From: Nitrospiraceae bacterium
GTDB taxonomy: Bacteria > Nitrospirota > Nitrospiria > Nitrospirales > Nitrospiraceae
Assembly: GCA_014379455.1 (NCBI GenBank)
Contig: JACMLT010000202.1
Location: 1-48,274, forward strand
Reading direction: 5' to 3'
Length of the DNA: 48,274 nucleotides
Every line of letters starts with the position of its first letter. Positions within the stretch are counted from its first letter, which is position 1. This document shows, in pieces, positions 22,921-32,361 of this stretch. The notes under the pieces are model-generated. The model was given only the letters and a program-made list of their open reading frames with translations, was not told the DNA's origin and searched no databases. Both the position numbers and the translations under genes were made by a program.

Positions 22921-25110
22921 ATGCCCGCCGATATAGGGAGGATTTCTCCTCCTGCTGATTCAGCACCACCATCGGCCGTCGCGGAAGTCACGGATACGGG
23001 CCTGATTTGCCTGTTGATCCTGGCCCGGTTCTACGATTTGCCGGCTGACGGATCACAGTTGCGCCATCAGTTTGCGCAGTCGGGCCAGTCGCTCTCCGAT
23101 ACCGATCTTCTCCGTGCGGCCAAACATCTTGGGCTCAAGGCTGGACTGCGCAAAACGCACTGGGAGAAACTCGCCGGAACCCCGCTCCCTGCCATTGTGA
23201 AGCGAACGGACGGGCACTATGCCGTACTGGCGAAGATCGAAGGCGAGAAGGCACTCGTTCAGGATCCTGTCGAGGCTCGTCCGCTCGTTCTGTCGCGTGA
23301 ACAGTTTGAATCGGCTTGGACTGGGGAACTCCTGCTCTTTACGAAGCGTGCGAATCTCCGTCTGCAAGATCTAAAATTCGATTTCACCTGGTTCATTCCC
23401 GCCATCGTGAAGTATCGCACGCTCCTTGGCGAGGTGCTGGTCGCGTCGTTCTTTTTGCAGTTGTTTGCCCTGCTGACGCCGCTCTTTACACAAGTGGTCA
23501 TCGACAAGGTGCTCGTGCATAAAGGCTTCACGACGTTGCACGTCCTCGCCATTGGCATGATCGCGCTGGCGCTGTTCGATGCGATCTTGGGAGGACTCCG
23601 CACGTATCTTTTCTCCCATACGACGAACCGCATCGATGTCGGCTTGGGCGCACAGTTGTTCCGCCATGTCCTGGCGCTCCCTTTGGCTTATTTCGAGGCG
23701 AGACGGGTGGGGGACACGGTCGCGCGGATACGTGAGCTGGAACATATTCGGCAGTTCCTCACGAGTCATTCTGTGACGGTCGTGCTCGATGTCGTGTTCA
23801 CGGTCGTGTTTCTCGCCGTCATGTGGTTCTACAGTCCGATTCTCACGGTCGTCGTCATGGCATCCTTGCCGCTCTACGCGCTGCTCTCGATCTGCATTAC
23901 ACCGGCGATCCGCGCGCGCTTGCACGAGAAGTTCAATCGCGGCGCAGACAATCAATCCTTCCTCGTGGAAGCGATCAGCGGCATTCAAACGGTGAAGGCC
24001 TTAGCCGTCGAGCCGCCGTTGTTGCGCAAGTGGGAAGAACAACTGGCGGGCTATGTGCGAGCCAGTTTTCGCGCCACCAGCTTGATGACCGTCGCGGGCC
24101 AGACCGGGACATTTATTCAGAAGGTGACGACCGTCGCCGTGCTGTGGATGGGCGCCTATCGTGTGATCGAAGGGGATCTGACCATCGGGCAATTGATTGC
24201 GTTCAATATGTTGTCAGCTCAGGTGACGGGACCGCTGCTTCGCCTTGTGAGTCTCTGGCAAGAGTTCCAGCAGGTCGGCATTTCCGTTCAGCGACTGGGG
24301 GATGTGCTCAACACCCAGCCGGAGCCTTCCTATAATCCGAATCGAACCACCCTTCCCCAAGTCAATGGACACGTTGTGTTCGAGGACGTGACGTTTCGCT
24401 ATCGCCCTGATGGTACAGAAGTGTTACGCAAGGTGTCGTTCTCCGTCACGCCAGGTAAGGTGATTGGGCTTGTCGGGCGATCCGGGTCAGGCAAGAGCAC
24501 CATTGCCAAGTTGATTCAACGGCTCTATGTGCCGGAGCGCGGTCGTATTCTCGTGGATGGTGTCGACCTCGCGCAGGTGGATCCGGCCTGGCTCCGCCGA
24601 CAGGTGGGGGTGGTGCTCCAAGAAAACTTTCTCTTCAATTGTTCCGTGCGCGACAACATTGCGCTGACCGATCCGGGGTTGGCGATGGAGCAAGTGATCC
24701 GGGCGTCCAAGCTGGCTGGGGCGCACGAATTCATTCTTGAATTACCGGAAGGCTACGACACGATGGTGGGAGAGCACGGCTGCTCGCTGTCCGGTGGGCA
24801 ACGCCAACGGGTCGCGATTGCCAGAGCGTTGGTCGCGAACCCGCGCATCCTGATCTTCGATGAAGCCACGAGCGCGTTGGACTATGAATCTGAGGCTATC
24901 ATTCAGCAGAACATGGCGCAGATTAGTCAGGGGCGCACCGTCTTCATCATCGCCCATCGGCTAAGTACGGTGCGGCCAGCGCATCGGATTTATGTGGTGG
25001 ACAAGGGTGAGATTGTCGAGCATGGGTCGCATGAAGAATTGCTGCATATGCAGGGGTTCTATACTCGCCTCCACCGACATCAGGACGGCCCTGTACCGGT
25101 GACGGGATAG
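22921..25110 (+). CDS. Type I secretion ABC transporter (HlyB type)
   Basis: Inner-membrane ATPase that energises one-step export of a protein through the membrane fusion protein and TolC. Order: N-terminal C39-like domain (about 20-140) that has the GHYAVL histidine segment but lacks the Q...DCG cysteine centre, so it is a non-proteolytic docking domain of the HlyB kind; a six-helix membrane domain (about 160-440); and an ATPase domain with Walker A GRSGSGKST, Q-loop VLQEN, signature LSGGQRQR, Walker B ILIFDEATSALD and H-loop AHRLST. At 729 aa it is normal length. It heads a three-gene operon; its nearest possible cargo, the lipase upstream, is broken. Confidence 0.95.
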   Translation: MPADIGRISPPADSAPPSAVAEVTDTGLICLLILARFYDLPADGSQLRHQFAQSGQSLSDTDLLRAAKHLGLKAGLRKTHWEKLAGTPLPAIVKRTDGHYAVLAKIEGEKALVQDPVEARPLVLSREQFESAWTGELLLFTKRANLRLQDLKFDFTWFIPAIVKYRTLLGEVLVASFFLQLFALLTPLFTQVVIDKVLVHKGFTTLHVLAIGMIALALFDAILGGLRTYLFSHTTNRIDVGLGAQLFRHVLALPLAYFEARRVGDTVARIRELEHIRQFLTSHSVTVVLDVVFTVVFLAVMWFYSPILTVVVMASLPLYALLSICITPAIRARLHEKFNRGADNQSFLVEAISGIQTVKALAVEPPLLRKWEEQLAGYVRASFRATSLMTVAGQTGTFIQKVTTVAVLWMGAYRVIEGDLTIGQLIAFNMLSAQVTGPLLRLVSLWQEFQQVGISVQRLGDVLNTQPEPSYNPNRTTLPQVNGHVVFEDVTFRYRPDGTEVLRKVSFSVTPGKVIGLVGRSGSGKSTIAKLIQRLYVPERGRILVDGVDLAQVDPAWLRRQVGVVLQENFLFNCSVRDNIALTDPGLAMEQVIRASKLAGAHEFILELPEGYDTMVGEHGCSLSGGQRQRVAIARALVANPRILIFDEATSALDYESEAIIQQNMAQISQGRTVFIIAHRLSTVRPAHRIYVVDKGEIVEHGSHEELLHMQGFYTRLHRHQDGPVPVTG

Positions 25111-25128
25111 CGGGGTAGAGGAACACGC

Positions 25129-26520
25129 ATGGCATTCGACGCACTCTCACGTCATTGGACAGTCTGGAAGGCGGCTTGGCAGGCCGAGCAGGGCCATGCA
25201 CTTGGCGCAATCTCAGGTGGGCGCGCGACGGAATTTCTTCCTGCTGTGCTGGAAATTCAACAGGCGCCGCCCTCACCGATCGGCCGCGCCATTCTCTGGA
25301 CGATCATGGCTGTATTTGGGAGCGGCGTCTTGTGGGCGACATTGGGATGGATCAACATTGTGGCGACGGCACAAGGCAAGATTATCCCCAGCGGCTACTC
25401 CAAAGTGATTCAGCCGTATGAAGCTGGCGTGATCACCGCCATTCACGTGCAGGATGGGCAGATCGTCAAGCGGGGAGAGGTGCTGATTGAGCTCGACTCG
25501 ACACAGAACCGAGCCGACCAACACCAAGCCACGAATGAATACCAGGCGGCGAAGATTGACGCGGCTCGCTTACGCGCCCTCATTGCCGGCCAATCAACGT
25601 TTAAGGCCCCTGCCGGTGGCGATCCCCAACATGTCCTCCTACAACGCCAGCTGCTTCGCGATCAACTTGCGGAGTATCAAGCCCGAGTCGGAACCTCTCA
25701 ACATTTAATCGATCAACGTAAGGCTGCGCTCGATCAAACGACAGAGAATATTCAACGACTCGAAGCCACGGTGCCCATGGAGGCAGAACGTGCCGATGCG
25801 TTCAAGAAACTACTGGAACACGATGCGGCGACCAAGCTGGACTTCCTTCAAGCGGAGCAGCAACGGATAGACAAGACTCAAGAGCTTGCCGGGCAGCGCA
25901 AGAAGCTGCATCAAGATCAGTCTGCCCTGTCAGAGGCAGAAAGCAACTTCCGTGCGCTCGTCTCGGAGTTTCAGCAGACGAAACAGGCAGAATTGTCTCT
26001 ATTGGAAACGAAGGCCTCTTCCTTGGTTCAGGATGTCACGAAAGCCGGTCAGAAGGCTGACCTGCAACGATTGACGACTCCCATCAACGGCGTCGTGCAG
26101 CAGTTGGCGGTTCATACGGTAGGTGGAGTCGTCACCCCAGCTCAGGATCTACTCATCGTCGTGCCGCAGGACCATCCTGTTGAGGTGACGGCTCAAGTCG
26201 AGAACAAGGATGTCGGGTTTGTGCAAAACGGCCAGATCGTGGAGATTAAGGTTGAGACCTTTCCCTTCACACTGTACGGCACGATTCCAGGAAAAGTGAT
26301 GAGTGTGTCCGACGACGCTGTGCCGATTGAAAAGGTCGGGCTTGTTTATCCCACCAGGGTCAGCATGGACCGGGCCACAATCCAGGTGGAGGGGAGGCAG
26401 GTCCATCTTTCGCCAGGTATGGCTGTCACGGTTGAGATCAAGACCGGCCAGCGCCGCGTGATTGAATATCTCCTGAGCCCCTTACTGAAATCAGTGAAGG
26501 AAAGCCTCAGGGAGAGATGA
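25129..26520 (+). CDS. HlyD family type I secretion membrane fusion protein
   Basis: Periplasmic adaptor joining the ABC transporter to TolC. A cytoplasmic N-terminus of about 50 residues is followed by one membrane helix (AILWTIMAVFGSGVLWATLGW). Next comes a split lipoyl/barrel-sandwich domain (GKIIPSGYSKVIQPYEAG, then VQDGQIVKRGEVLIELD), a long coiled-coil hairpin rich in Gln, Ala and Leu (about 120-300), the return strand (QRLTTPINGVVQQLAVH), and a beta-barrel and C-terminal membrane-proximal domain with YPTRVSMDR and LSPGMAVTVEIKTG, the conserved HlyD ending. The length of 463 aa is typical. It starts 18 bases after the ABC gene and overlaps tolC by four bases. Confidence 0.95.
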   Translation: MAFDALSRHWTVWKAAWQAEQGHALGAISGGRATEFLPAVLEIQQAPPSPIGRAILWTIMAVFGSGVLWATLGWINIVATAQGKIIPSGYSKVIQPYEAGVITAIHVQDGQIVKRGEVLIELDSTQNRADQHQATNEYQAAKIDAARLRALIAGQSTFKAPAGGDPQHVLLQRQLLRDQLAEYQARVGTSQHLIDQRKAALDQTTENIQRLEATVPMEAERADAFKKLLEHDAATKLDFLQAEQQRIDKTQELAGQRKKLHQDQSALSEAESNFRALVSEFQQTKQAELSLLETKASSLVQDVTKAGQKADLQRLTTPINGVVQQLAVHTVGGVVTPAQDLLIVVPQDHPVEVTAQVENKDVGFVQNGQIVEIKVETFPFTLYGTIPGKVMSVSDDAVPIEKVGLVYPTRVSMDRATIQVEGRQVHLSPGMAVTVEIKTGQRRVIEYLLSPLLKSVKESLRER

Positions 26521-27887
26521 GTAAATTTTTGATCTATAATGCATATCTTGGTGTGCCTATTGCTATTATGATCCTGTCAAGTCTGGGGTTAATCTGTCAA
26601 ACTGAGGATGCTGTTGGAGGAGGGGAGAGCAGCCTTACCACACAGTCACCTCCACTCCAGCCGCTGACGTTGACCTTACGCGATGCCTTGGCTGCAGCAG
26701 TCGACAACAATCCCGATGTGCTCCTGTACCGTGAGCGGATCGAAGCAGCCCGTGGGCAAGTGCACACCCAATTAGGTGCGATGCTTCCCAATCTCTCAGT
26801 AACCGCCCGTCAAACTAGGCAAACTCAGTTTCGTGGAACCTTCGGACTCGACCCTGTCAGATCCGATCCGTTCAGTATTTTCGACGCGCGAGTGAGTGCG
26901 TCTCAAAACCTCTTCAGTGTCAGTTTGATTCAACGTTGGCGCGCCTCGCGCGAAATGCTCCACGTCAGTGAAGCGGAGTCCGAGAGTCGAAAGTTCGACA
27001 CGATGGCGAGCGTGGCGCTCACCTACATGGAGGGCCTGAAGGCCATGGGCATGGTGAAGATGCATGAAGCCAACCAGCACGTCATGAACGATCTGCTCGG
27101 GCTCATCAAGCAGCGACAACGCGCAGGTGTCGCGACTGGTCTCGACCTTGCCCGGCTCGACGCCCAGCTTGCCAGCGAGAGGCAGCAGGTGTCAGTCGCA
27201 TACTATTCCGTTGAGCGTGCCAAACTGAACCTGCTTAATTTGTTGGCGCTTCCCTATGAAACACCGCTGTCATTGCGCGATGAATTTCGCACCGACGTGC
27301 TTGACGGACCGGCTGTTCAGGTCGCCGTCGACGATGCCTTGAAGCAGCGGCCGGAGGTGATGGCTCAAGTGACACGCATACGCGCCACAGAATTGACCTA
27401 TTCCTCTATCACCGGCGAACGGGTGCCGTCGTTGGTGGCGCAAGGGGACTACGGCCTCATTGGGAATCGCTGGAACAACACCCTGGATACGTACAATATG
27501 GCGCTGTTGCTTCAAGTGCCAATTTTTGATGGAGGACAACGAGAAGGCCGTATCGCTGAATCCAGAAGCCAATTGAGGCAAGAAGCGCTTCGTCTTCAAT
27601 CCATTGTGAACCATGTCAAAATGGAAGTGCATGATGCGATGGCCGGCGTGATTGCCGCAAAGGACCAAGTGAATATGGCTCAAGTCGGGATGCGGGCGGC
27701 ATCGAAGGAGCTCGATCTGGCGCGTGAACGCTACACCGTGATTACAGCCTCAAGTCATTTCGAGCTGACTAATGGGTTAACCGCTGTGGCTCGAGCTCGT
27801 GAAAACCTGGTGGAGGCTTTATTTCAAATGAACGCCTCTCGCGTAAATCTAGCCAGAGCAACAGGCAGCCTCAACGCATTGGAGTAA
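26517..27887 (+). CDS. TolC family outer membrane protein
   Basis: Outer membrane channel of the secretion complex. An N-terminal hydrophobic signal (GVPIAIMILSSLGLIC) is followed by LTLRDALAAAVDNNPDV, the standard opening of outer membrane efflux proteins. Two repeats of long helices with Ala and Gln and beta segments (VTARQTRQ..., PSLVAQGDYGLIGNRW) follow, with PIFDGGQREG, the usual second-repeat motif. The length of 456 aa is normal. ATG 26517 overlaps the HlyD stop (ATGA). It completes the operon; the next gene has its own promoter. Confidence 0.93.
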   Translation: MSKFLIYNAYLGVPIAIMILSSLGLICQTEDAVGGGESSLTTQSPPLQPLTLTLRDALAAAVDNNPDVLLYRERIEAARGQVHTQLGAMLPNLSVTARQTRQTQFRGTFGLDPVRSDPFSIFDARVSASQNLFSVSLIQRWRASREMLHVSEAESESRKFDTMASVALTYMEGLKAMGMVKMHEANQHVMNDLLGLIKQRQRAGVATGLDLARLDAQLASERQQVSVAYYSVERAKLNLLNLLALPYETPLSLRDEFRTDVLDGPAVQVAVDDALKQRPEVMAQVTRIRATELTYSSITGERVPSLVAQGDYGLIGNRWNNTLDTYNMALLLQVPIFDGGQREGRIAESRSQLRQEALRLQSIVNHVKMEVHDAMAGVIAAKDQVNMAQVGMRAASKELDLARERYTVITASSHFELTNGLTAVARARENLVEALFQMNASRVNLARATGSLNALE

Positions 27888-27972
27888 TCTCTGTCTGCCG
27901 CGAACATCTGTCCGTTGAAATCTTTACGCTACGAGGGTAGTGTGGGTGAGCGGATTGAGCTGAATCTATGAG

Positions 27973-28001
27973 TTGACATAATCATTGTTATCGGACACTA
28001 T
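27973..28001 (+). promoter_or_regulatory. Promoter before the RCK_C-domain gene
   Basis: Consensus TTGACA (27973-27978), 17 bases, CACTAT (27996-28001), with ATAGG following. The ATG at 28015 is 13 bases after the -10, and no SD is present, so the message would have almost no leader. Confidence 0.45.
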
Positions 28002-28014
28002 AGGTTTTTGACTT

Positions 28015-28647
28015 ATGTCATTCGAACTTCTTGGCCGAATCCAGCAGGAACTTTCGATCACCGGCAGCGCAATCTATGAGACCGTCCTCGCGCTTTCCGA
28101 ACGAGCTAACCGCAAAGTCCAGGTCCTCCGGTTGCATAACCACGCGTCGAACCTTTTAAGCCAGATTGAACAGGGGCACGGCGACCTCGGGCGCCACATT
28201 GTCGCACTTTCTGCGAAACGATCTCCGCTCACCCCGGAGTCGCCCCCATCATCCAATCAATTGGGACATGTCCTCGGTCAGGCTGGCGATCGTATTCAGC
28301 AACTGAAACAGACGTTGCTCAACGTCGATAGTCAAATTCGCGAGCTCAAGCTGGAAACGATTCACCATGAACTCTTGACGCTACAACAGGACCTGAGTCT
28401 TCGCACAGCGGCCATCGAACGGCTCACCATCGTCCGAGGGTCACCAGTCATCGGGAAGAGACTGGCTGAGGTCGCGTTGCCTCCGTCGGTTCGCCTCGTC
28501 ACAATTTTGCGCGGACCTTTTCTCGTCTCGCCGGATAATACCCTGGTCCTCCGCGCTGACGACATCCTGATCATGGTCGGATTACAGGTAGACCTTGCTC
28601 TGGTCTCCTCTGATTTCACTCATGCCCGGAACGGCACATCGGCATAA
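28015..28647 (+). CDS. Coiled-coil protein with C-terminal RCK_C (TrkA-C) domain
   Basis: A 210-aa soluble protein. Residues about 20-135 are helical with heptad-like leucines (LKQTLLNVDSQIRELKLETI). Residues about 136-203 form an RCK_C/TrkA-C domain: IERLTIVRGSPVIGKRLAE, VRLVTILRG, DNTLVLRADDILIMVG. In Trk and KefC systems this domain binds a regulatory ligand and gates ion transport, but here no RCK_N and no channel are fused or adjacent. It may be a soluble regulator of a transporter elsewhere. It sits 23 bases before the HtrA gene, probably in the same transcript. Confidence 0.85.
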   Translation: MSFELLGRIQQELSITGSAIYETVLALSERANRKVQVLRLHNHASNLLSQIEQGHGDLGRHIVALSAKRSPLTPESPPSSNQLGHVLGQAGDRIQQLKQTLLNVDSQIRELKLETIHHELLTLQQDLSLRTAAIERLTIVRGSPVIGKRLAEVALPPSVRLVTILRGPFLVSPDNTLVLRADDILIMVGLQVDLALVSSDFTHARNGTSA

Positions 28648-28670
28648 ATCAACTCTGCCAAGGGGGCAGA

Positions 28671-30056
28671 ATGACTCACCTGTTACACGTCGTCATCAGC
28701 CTTGCATACATAGCCGTACTCGCGATGCACTCGTTTGCCGCTGCTGAGCCAACCGCACCAAAATCTACCGATCGGCCGGGCCTTCGCCTGCTGGAAGAGA
28801 TTCAAACAGTCATCACCGATCTGGCCGAATCAGCCAAACCATCCGTCGTGAATCTCTTTCCCCTTTCCGGACCGGGACGGGGGCGTGAGCCTGGTCAAGA
28901 GCGGGCCCCCAATGCCTCAGGATCAGGGACTGGCGTGATCATTGACCCTGAAGGGCACATCATCACGAATAACCATGTCATCGGGGACGCGACAGAAATC
29001 GAGGTCCGCTTTTCTGATAAGTCCAAGTTGATTGCACACGTCGTCGGCAAAGACCTGGATACAGACTTAGCCATCCTCAAAGTCACTGCCGACCACCCAC
29101 TCCCAAGCGCGAGATTCGGAGACTCGTCTGACGTTCGCGTCGGCCAGTGGGTGCTCGCTGTGGGAAATCCGTTCGGACTCGATCGGACGGTCACGCTCGG
29201 TGTCGTCAGTGGAATCGGGCGGGACAACATCAATCTCTCGCGTTACGAAAACTTTATTCAGACGGACGCATCGATCAATCCCGGCAACTCCGGCGGTCCG
29301 CTCTTCAACGTGCGAGGAGAAATCATCGGCATCAATACTGCCATCATTAATTTCGCCCAAGGAATCGGTTTTGCCATTCCCTCTAATATGGCCAAGCAGG
29401 TGATTCAACAATTATTGATGCAGGGACGGGTCATGCGAGGCTGGCTAGGAGTCGGCATCCAGCCACTCACGGCGGAGTTGGCACACAAGTTCGGCGTCAA
29501 CGAAGGCGACGGGGTGCTGATCAACGAAGTTTTTGAGAAGGATCCTGCATCAGCAGCCGGCATCAAACCCGGCGACATCTTGACCCGTATCAACGGGACC
29601 GTGATCGATACGCCAAACCGACTCACTCGCGTCGTGGCGGGATTCCTCCCGGGATCAACGGCGAAAGTTGAAATCGTCCGCGATCAGCAGCGTTTAGTGC
29701 TGGACGTCGCCCTCATTGAACGTCGAGACCACGCCGTCATCACCTCGCTTCCCCAGGGACGGACTGAAGTTAAACTCGGTTTCGATGTGCAAAATCTCAC
29801 ACCAGGCCTTGCTGAGAAGTTTATGTTACGCGAAAGCCGAGGTGTGATGATCAGCACAGTAGAATCCGGAGGCCTTGCCCAATCAGAAGGCCTTCACGAA
29901 GGTGACCTCATCAAAGAAGTGAACCGTGCCGATGTGGGGTCGGTCGAAGAGTTTAGTAACGCAGTTTCCAAAGTCCGGCAAGGCGAAACCATTCTCCTTC
30001 GTGTGTTGAGAGAAAGCCGCACGTTTTATGTGGTGCTCAAATCGAGCGATCCGTAG
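28671..30056 (+). CDS. HtrA/DegP-type periplasmic serine protease
   Basis: ATP-independent periplasmic protease and chaperone for misfolded envelope proteins. A signal peptide (about 1-24) ends SFAAAE. The catalytic triad is His102 (NNHVIG), Asp132 (DTDLAILK) and Ser207 (NPGNSGGPL). Two PDZ domains follow: MRGWLGVGIQPLT at about 260-345, and LGFDVQNLTP to the end. At 461 aa the length is normal for the DegP/DegQ/MucD group. SD AAGGGGG precedes ATG 28671. Placement after the RCK_C protein and the secretion operon suggests an envelope stress function, but regulation is not visible. Confidence 0.95.
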   Translation: MTHLLHVVISLAYIAVLAMHSFAAAEPTAPKSTDRPGLRLLEEIQTVITDLAESAKPSVVNLFPLSGPGRGREPGQERAPNASGSGTGVIIDPEGHIITNNHVIGDATEIEVRFSDKSKLIAHVVGKDLDTDLAILKVTADHPLPSARFGDSSDVRVGQWVLAVGNPFGLDRTVTLGVVSGIGRDNINLSRYENFIQTDASINPGNSGGPLFNVRGEIIGINTAIINFAQGIGFAIPSNMAKQVIQQLLMQGRVMRGWLGVGIQPLTAELAHKFGVNEGDGVLINEVFEKDPASAAGIKPGDILTRINGTVIDTPNRLTRVVAGFLPGSTAKVEIVRDQQRLVLDVALIERRDHAVITSLPQGRTEVKLGFDVQNLTPGLAEKFMLRESRGVMISTVESGGLAQSEGLHEGDLIKEVNRADVGSVEEFSNAVSKVRQGETILLRVLRESRTFYVVLKSSDP

Positions 30057-30177
30057 TAAATGCTAAACAATTCAAATGGCCTGGAGAACAAGAAAGCTTA
30101 AGTATAGATCGAGATAAAGATGCAAATGCATTGTATTTATTGATGGCGGCCTATTCATTATTGTAGTTCCTGATGAG

Positions 30178-32277
30178 TCAGTGCGCCGCCACATGTGTTT
30201 CCACCTTGTGTGCGTCAATAATTCGACCCGCAAGTTCGCGCGGCACTTCGTCGTACCGCGTGAACTCCATCGCATAACTGCCGCGGCCAGCCGTCAGTGA
30301 ATTCAGCACCGTCGCATAGGTGAGTAGCTCTGCCATTGGCACAAGGGCGGTGATCTGCTCCGTCTGATCTTTCGCCTCAACGTGAAGAATCCGCCCTCTG
30401 CGCGCATTCAAGTCCCCGATCACCCCGCCAATATGATCCGCTGGCGCTTCGACCTCCACCGACATCATTGGCTCTAACAGGACAGGATGAGCAGTCTCCA
30501 ATGCTTTTTTGAACCCCATGGATGAGGCAATCTTAAACGCCATCTCGGATGAATCGACCGTGTGGTACGAGCCATCGTACACCGCCACCCGGCAATCGAC
30601 GATCGGAAATCCTGCCAAGCTTCCGTGGTGCATGGCTTCAACCACCCCTTTCTCCACAGCTGAGATAAAGTTGCGTGGAATGGCTCCGCCAACTACCTTG
30701 TTCTCAAACGTGAATCCTTCCCCCCGCGGCAGAGGCGCGAGTTCCAGCCAGCAATCACCATATTGGCCATGTCCACCGGTTTGTTTTTTATATTTCCCCT
30801 GCGCCTGTGCCGTGGCGCGAATGGTTTCACGGTACGGAATTTTCGGCATATGCAGAAGCACTTCCGCACCGTACTTGCGGCGTAATTTTTCAAGCGCAAG
30901 GTCGATATGCCACTGACCCATCCCGCTCAGGACCATTTCCTTTGTGTCGGCATGTCGTGAAAATTCGAGCGTCGGGTCTTCTTCGATCAGCTTATGCAAT
31001 CCGAGACTGATTTTTTCGATATCGGCAGTGGACTTCGGCTCAATCGCAAAGGACAATACAGGACGCGGAAGCACCGGCCTTGGATAACAAATAGGAGTCT
31101 GTTCGTCACAGAGCGTATCACCAGTTTGTGTATCTTTGAGTTTCCCGATTGCCACAATCTCTCCTGCTCCGGCTGAGGACAGCGCCGTATGTTTCTTCCC
31201 CAACACGGCATACAGATGTCCGCATTTTTCTTTACTGCCACGAGAACTATTAAAGATCATCGAGTCTTGGTGAAGGACCCCTGACAAGACCCGTAGAAAG
31301 GATAGTCGTCCAATAAATGGGTCTATCAGCGTTTTGAAGACGATCCCTGAAAATGGGTCTTCATGAACGGCATGGCGACGTACGGCCTCGCCTGTATCCG
31401 GATGCAGGCCTTCCAAGGAGGACGGCGAAGTCCGGTCGATGGGCGATGGCAACAAGTCGACGATCGCGTTAAGGAGTGGAACGATCCCGATATTTCTCAT
31501 AGCGGAACCGCTGTAGAGCGGAACAATCGTGCGGGCCCGGACGGCAAGTCGAAGTCCTTCGCTCAGGTCTTCTTGCGTCAGCTCACCCATCGCGAGATAC
31601 TGTTCCAATAATCGATCATCACACTCGGCCACTCCCTCTTGGACACGCTTTCGCGCATCAGTGACCAAGGTCCGCGTATGTTCAGGTATCGGCAACTGCT
31701 GATATGTGGGGGTCTCTATCCGCGAAGTGATGAGCGCTTGTTGGGCGAGATCCAACACGCCCTCAAGCTGGGGCCCATTGCCATAGGGCAACGACATTGG
31801 CAATAGAGTGCGCCCAAGATCGCGTTGACACATCGCGACGACTCCATCGAGTGAGGCTCCCTCTTTATCCAATTTGTTGAGGAATAGAAGACAGGGTAAA
31901 CCGAGTGCTGTGACACGAGACCAGACTCTGGTAACATCGTTCCGTATCCCTGATGAGGCGCCTACCACCAGAACCACGGCATCCACCGCCCGCAATGCCA
32001 TCACCGTCTCGCCAAGCAAGGTCACCGCACCGGGAGGATCAACGAGATTGATAGTGGTGTGATTCCAGGAACAGCGGAGGAGACTGGTGCTGACAGAACT
32101 ACGCCGGTGCAACTCTTCCGGCTCGAAATCCGAGACGGTCGTGCCTTGAGTGACAGACCCGAGGTGGGAAACAACGCCGGAGGCAAAGAGCATGGCCTCA
32201 GCCAGCGAAGTCTTCCCGGCACCGGCACTCGAGATCAGGGCTACATTTCTGAGTGACTCTCTGGCTAGCTCGCTCAT
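30178..32277 (-). CDS. EF-G-like translation GTPase (FusA2 / EF-G-II type)
   Basis: A 699-aa protein with the five-domain EF-G layout. G1 is SAGAGKTSL (about 17-25), G3 is LVDPPGAV (79-85), G4 is NKLDK (134-138), and domain IV/V segments include GGHGQYGDCWLEL and EVEAPADHIGGVIGDLNARRG. It departs from canonical EF-G: the G2 RGITI element is replaced by HRRSSVSTSL, and DTPGH is DPPGA, so the catalytic His is missing. This is typical of the second EF-G family, which is not the main translocase and has been linked to recycling or stress roles in some bacteria. Strong SD (AAGGAGGG). It is downstream of radC on the same strand. Confidence 0.9.
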   Translation of the reverse strand: MSELARESLRNVALISSAGAGKTSLAEAMLFASGVVSHLGSVTQGTTVSDFEPEELHRRSSVSTSLLRCSWNHTTINLVDPPGAVTLLGETVMALRAVDAVVLVVGASSGIRNDVTRVWSRVTALGLPCLLFLNKLDKEGASLDGVVAMCQRDLGRTLLPMSLPYGNGPQLEGVLDLAQQALITSRIETPTYQQLPIPEHTRTLVTDARKRVQEGVAECDDRLLEQYLAMGELTQEDLSEGLRLAVRARTIVPLYSGSAMRNIGIVPLLNAIVDLLPSPIDRTSPSSLEGLHPDTGEAVRRHAVHEDPFSGIVFKTLIDPFIGRLSFLRVLSGVLHQDSMIFNSSRGSKEKCGHLYAVLGKKHTALSSAGAGEIVAIGKLKDTQTGDTLCDEQTPICYPRPVLPRPVLSFAIEPKSTADIEKISLGLHKLIEEDPTLEFSRHADTKEMVLSGMGQWHIDLALEKLRRKYGAEVLLHMPKIPYRETIRATAQAQGKYKKQTGGHGQYGDCWLELAPLPRGEGFTFENKVVGGAIPRNFISAVEKGVVEAMHHGSLAGFPIVDCRVAVYDGSYHTVDSSEMAFKIASSMGFKKALETAHPVLLEPMMSVEVEAPADHIGGVIGDLNARRGRILHVEAKDQTEQITALVPMAELLTYATVLNSLTAGRGSYAMEFTRYDEVPRELAGRIIDAHKVETHVAAH

Positions 32278-32361
32278 GGCGCCCTCCTTATGCTAGTCTG
32301 AAGAAGTCGTTTCTTCCGAAAATGACAAGGCCTCCTTACATCGTGACGATTCCTCCTTTGT

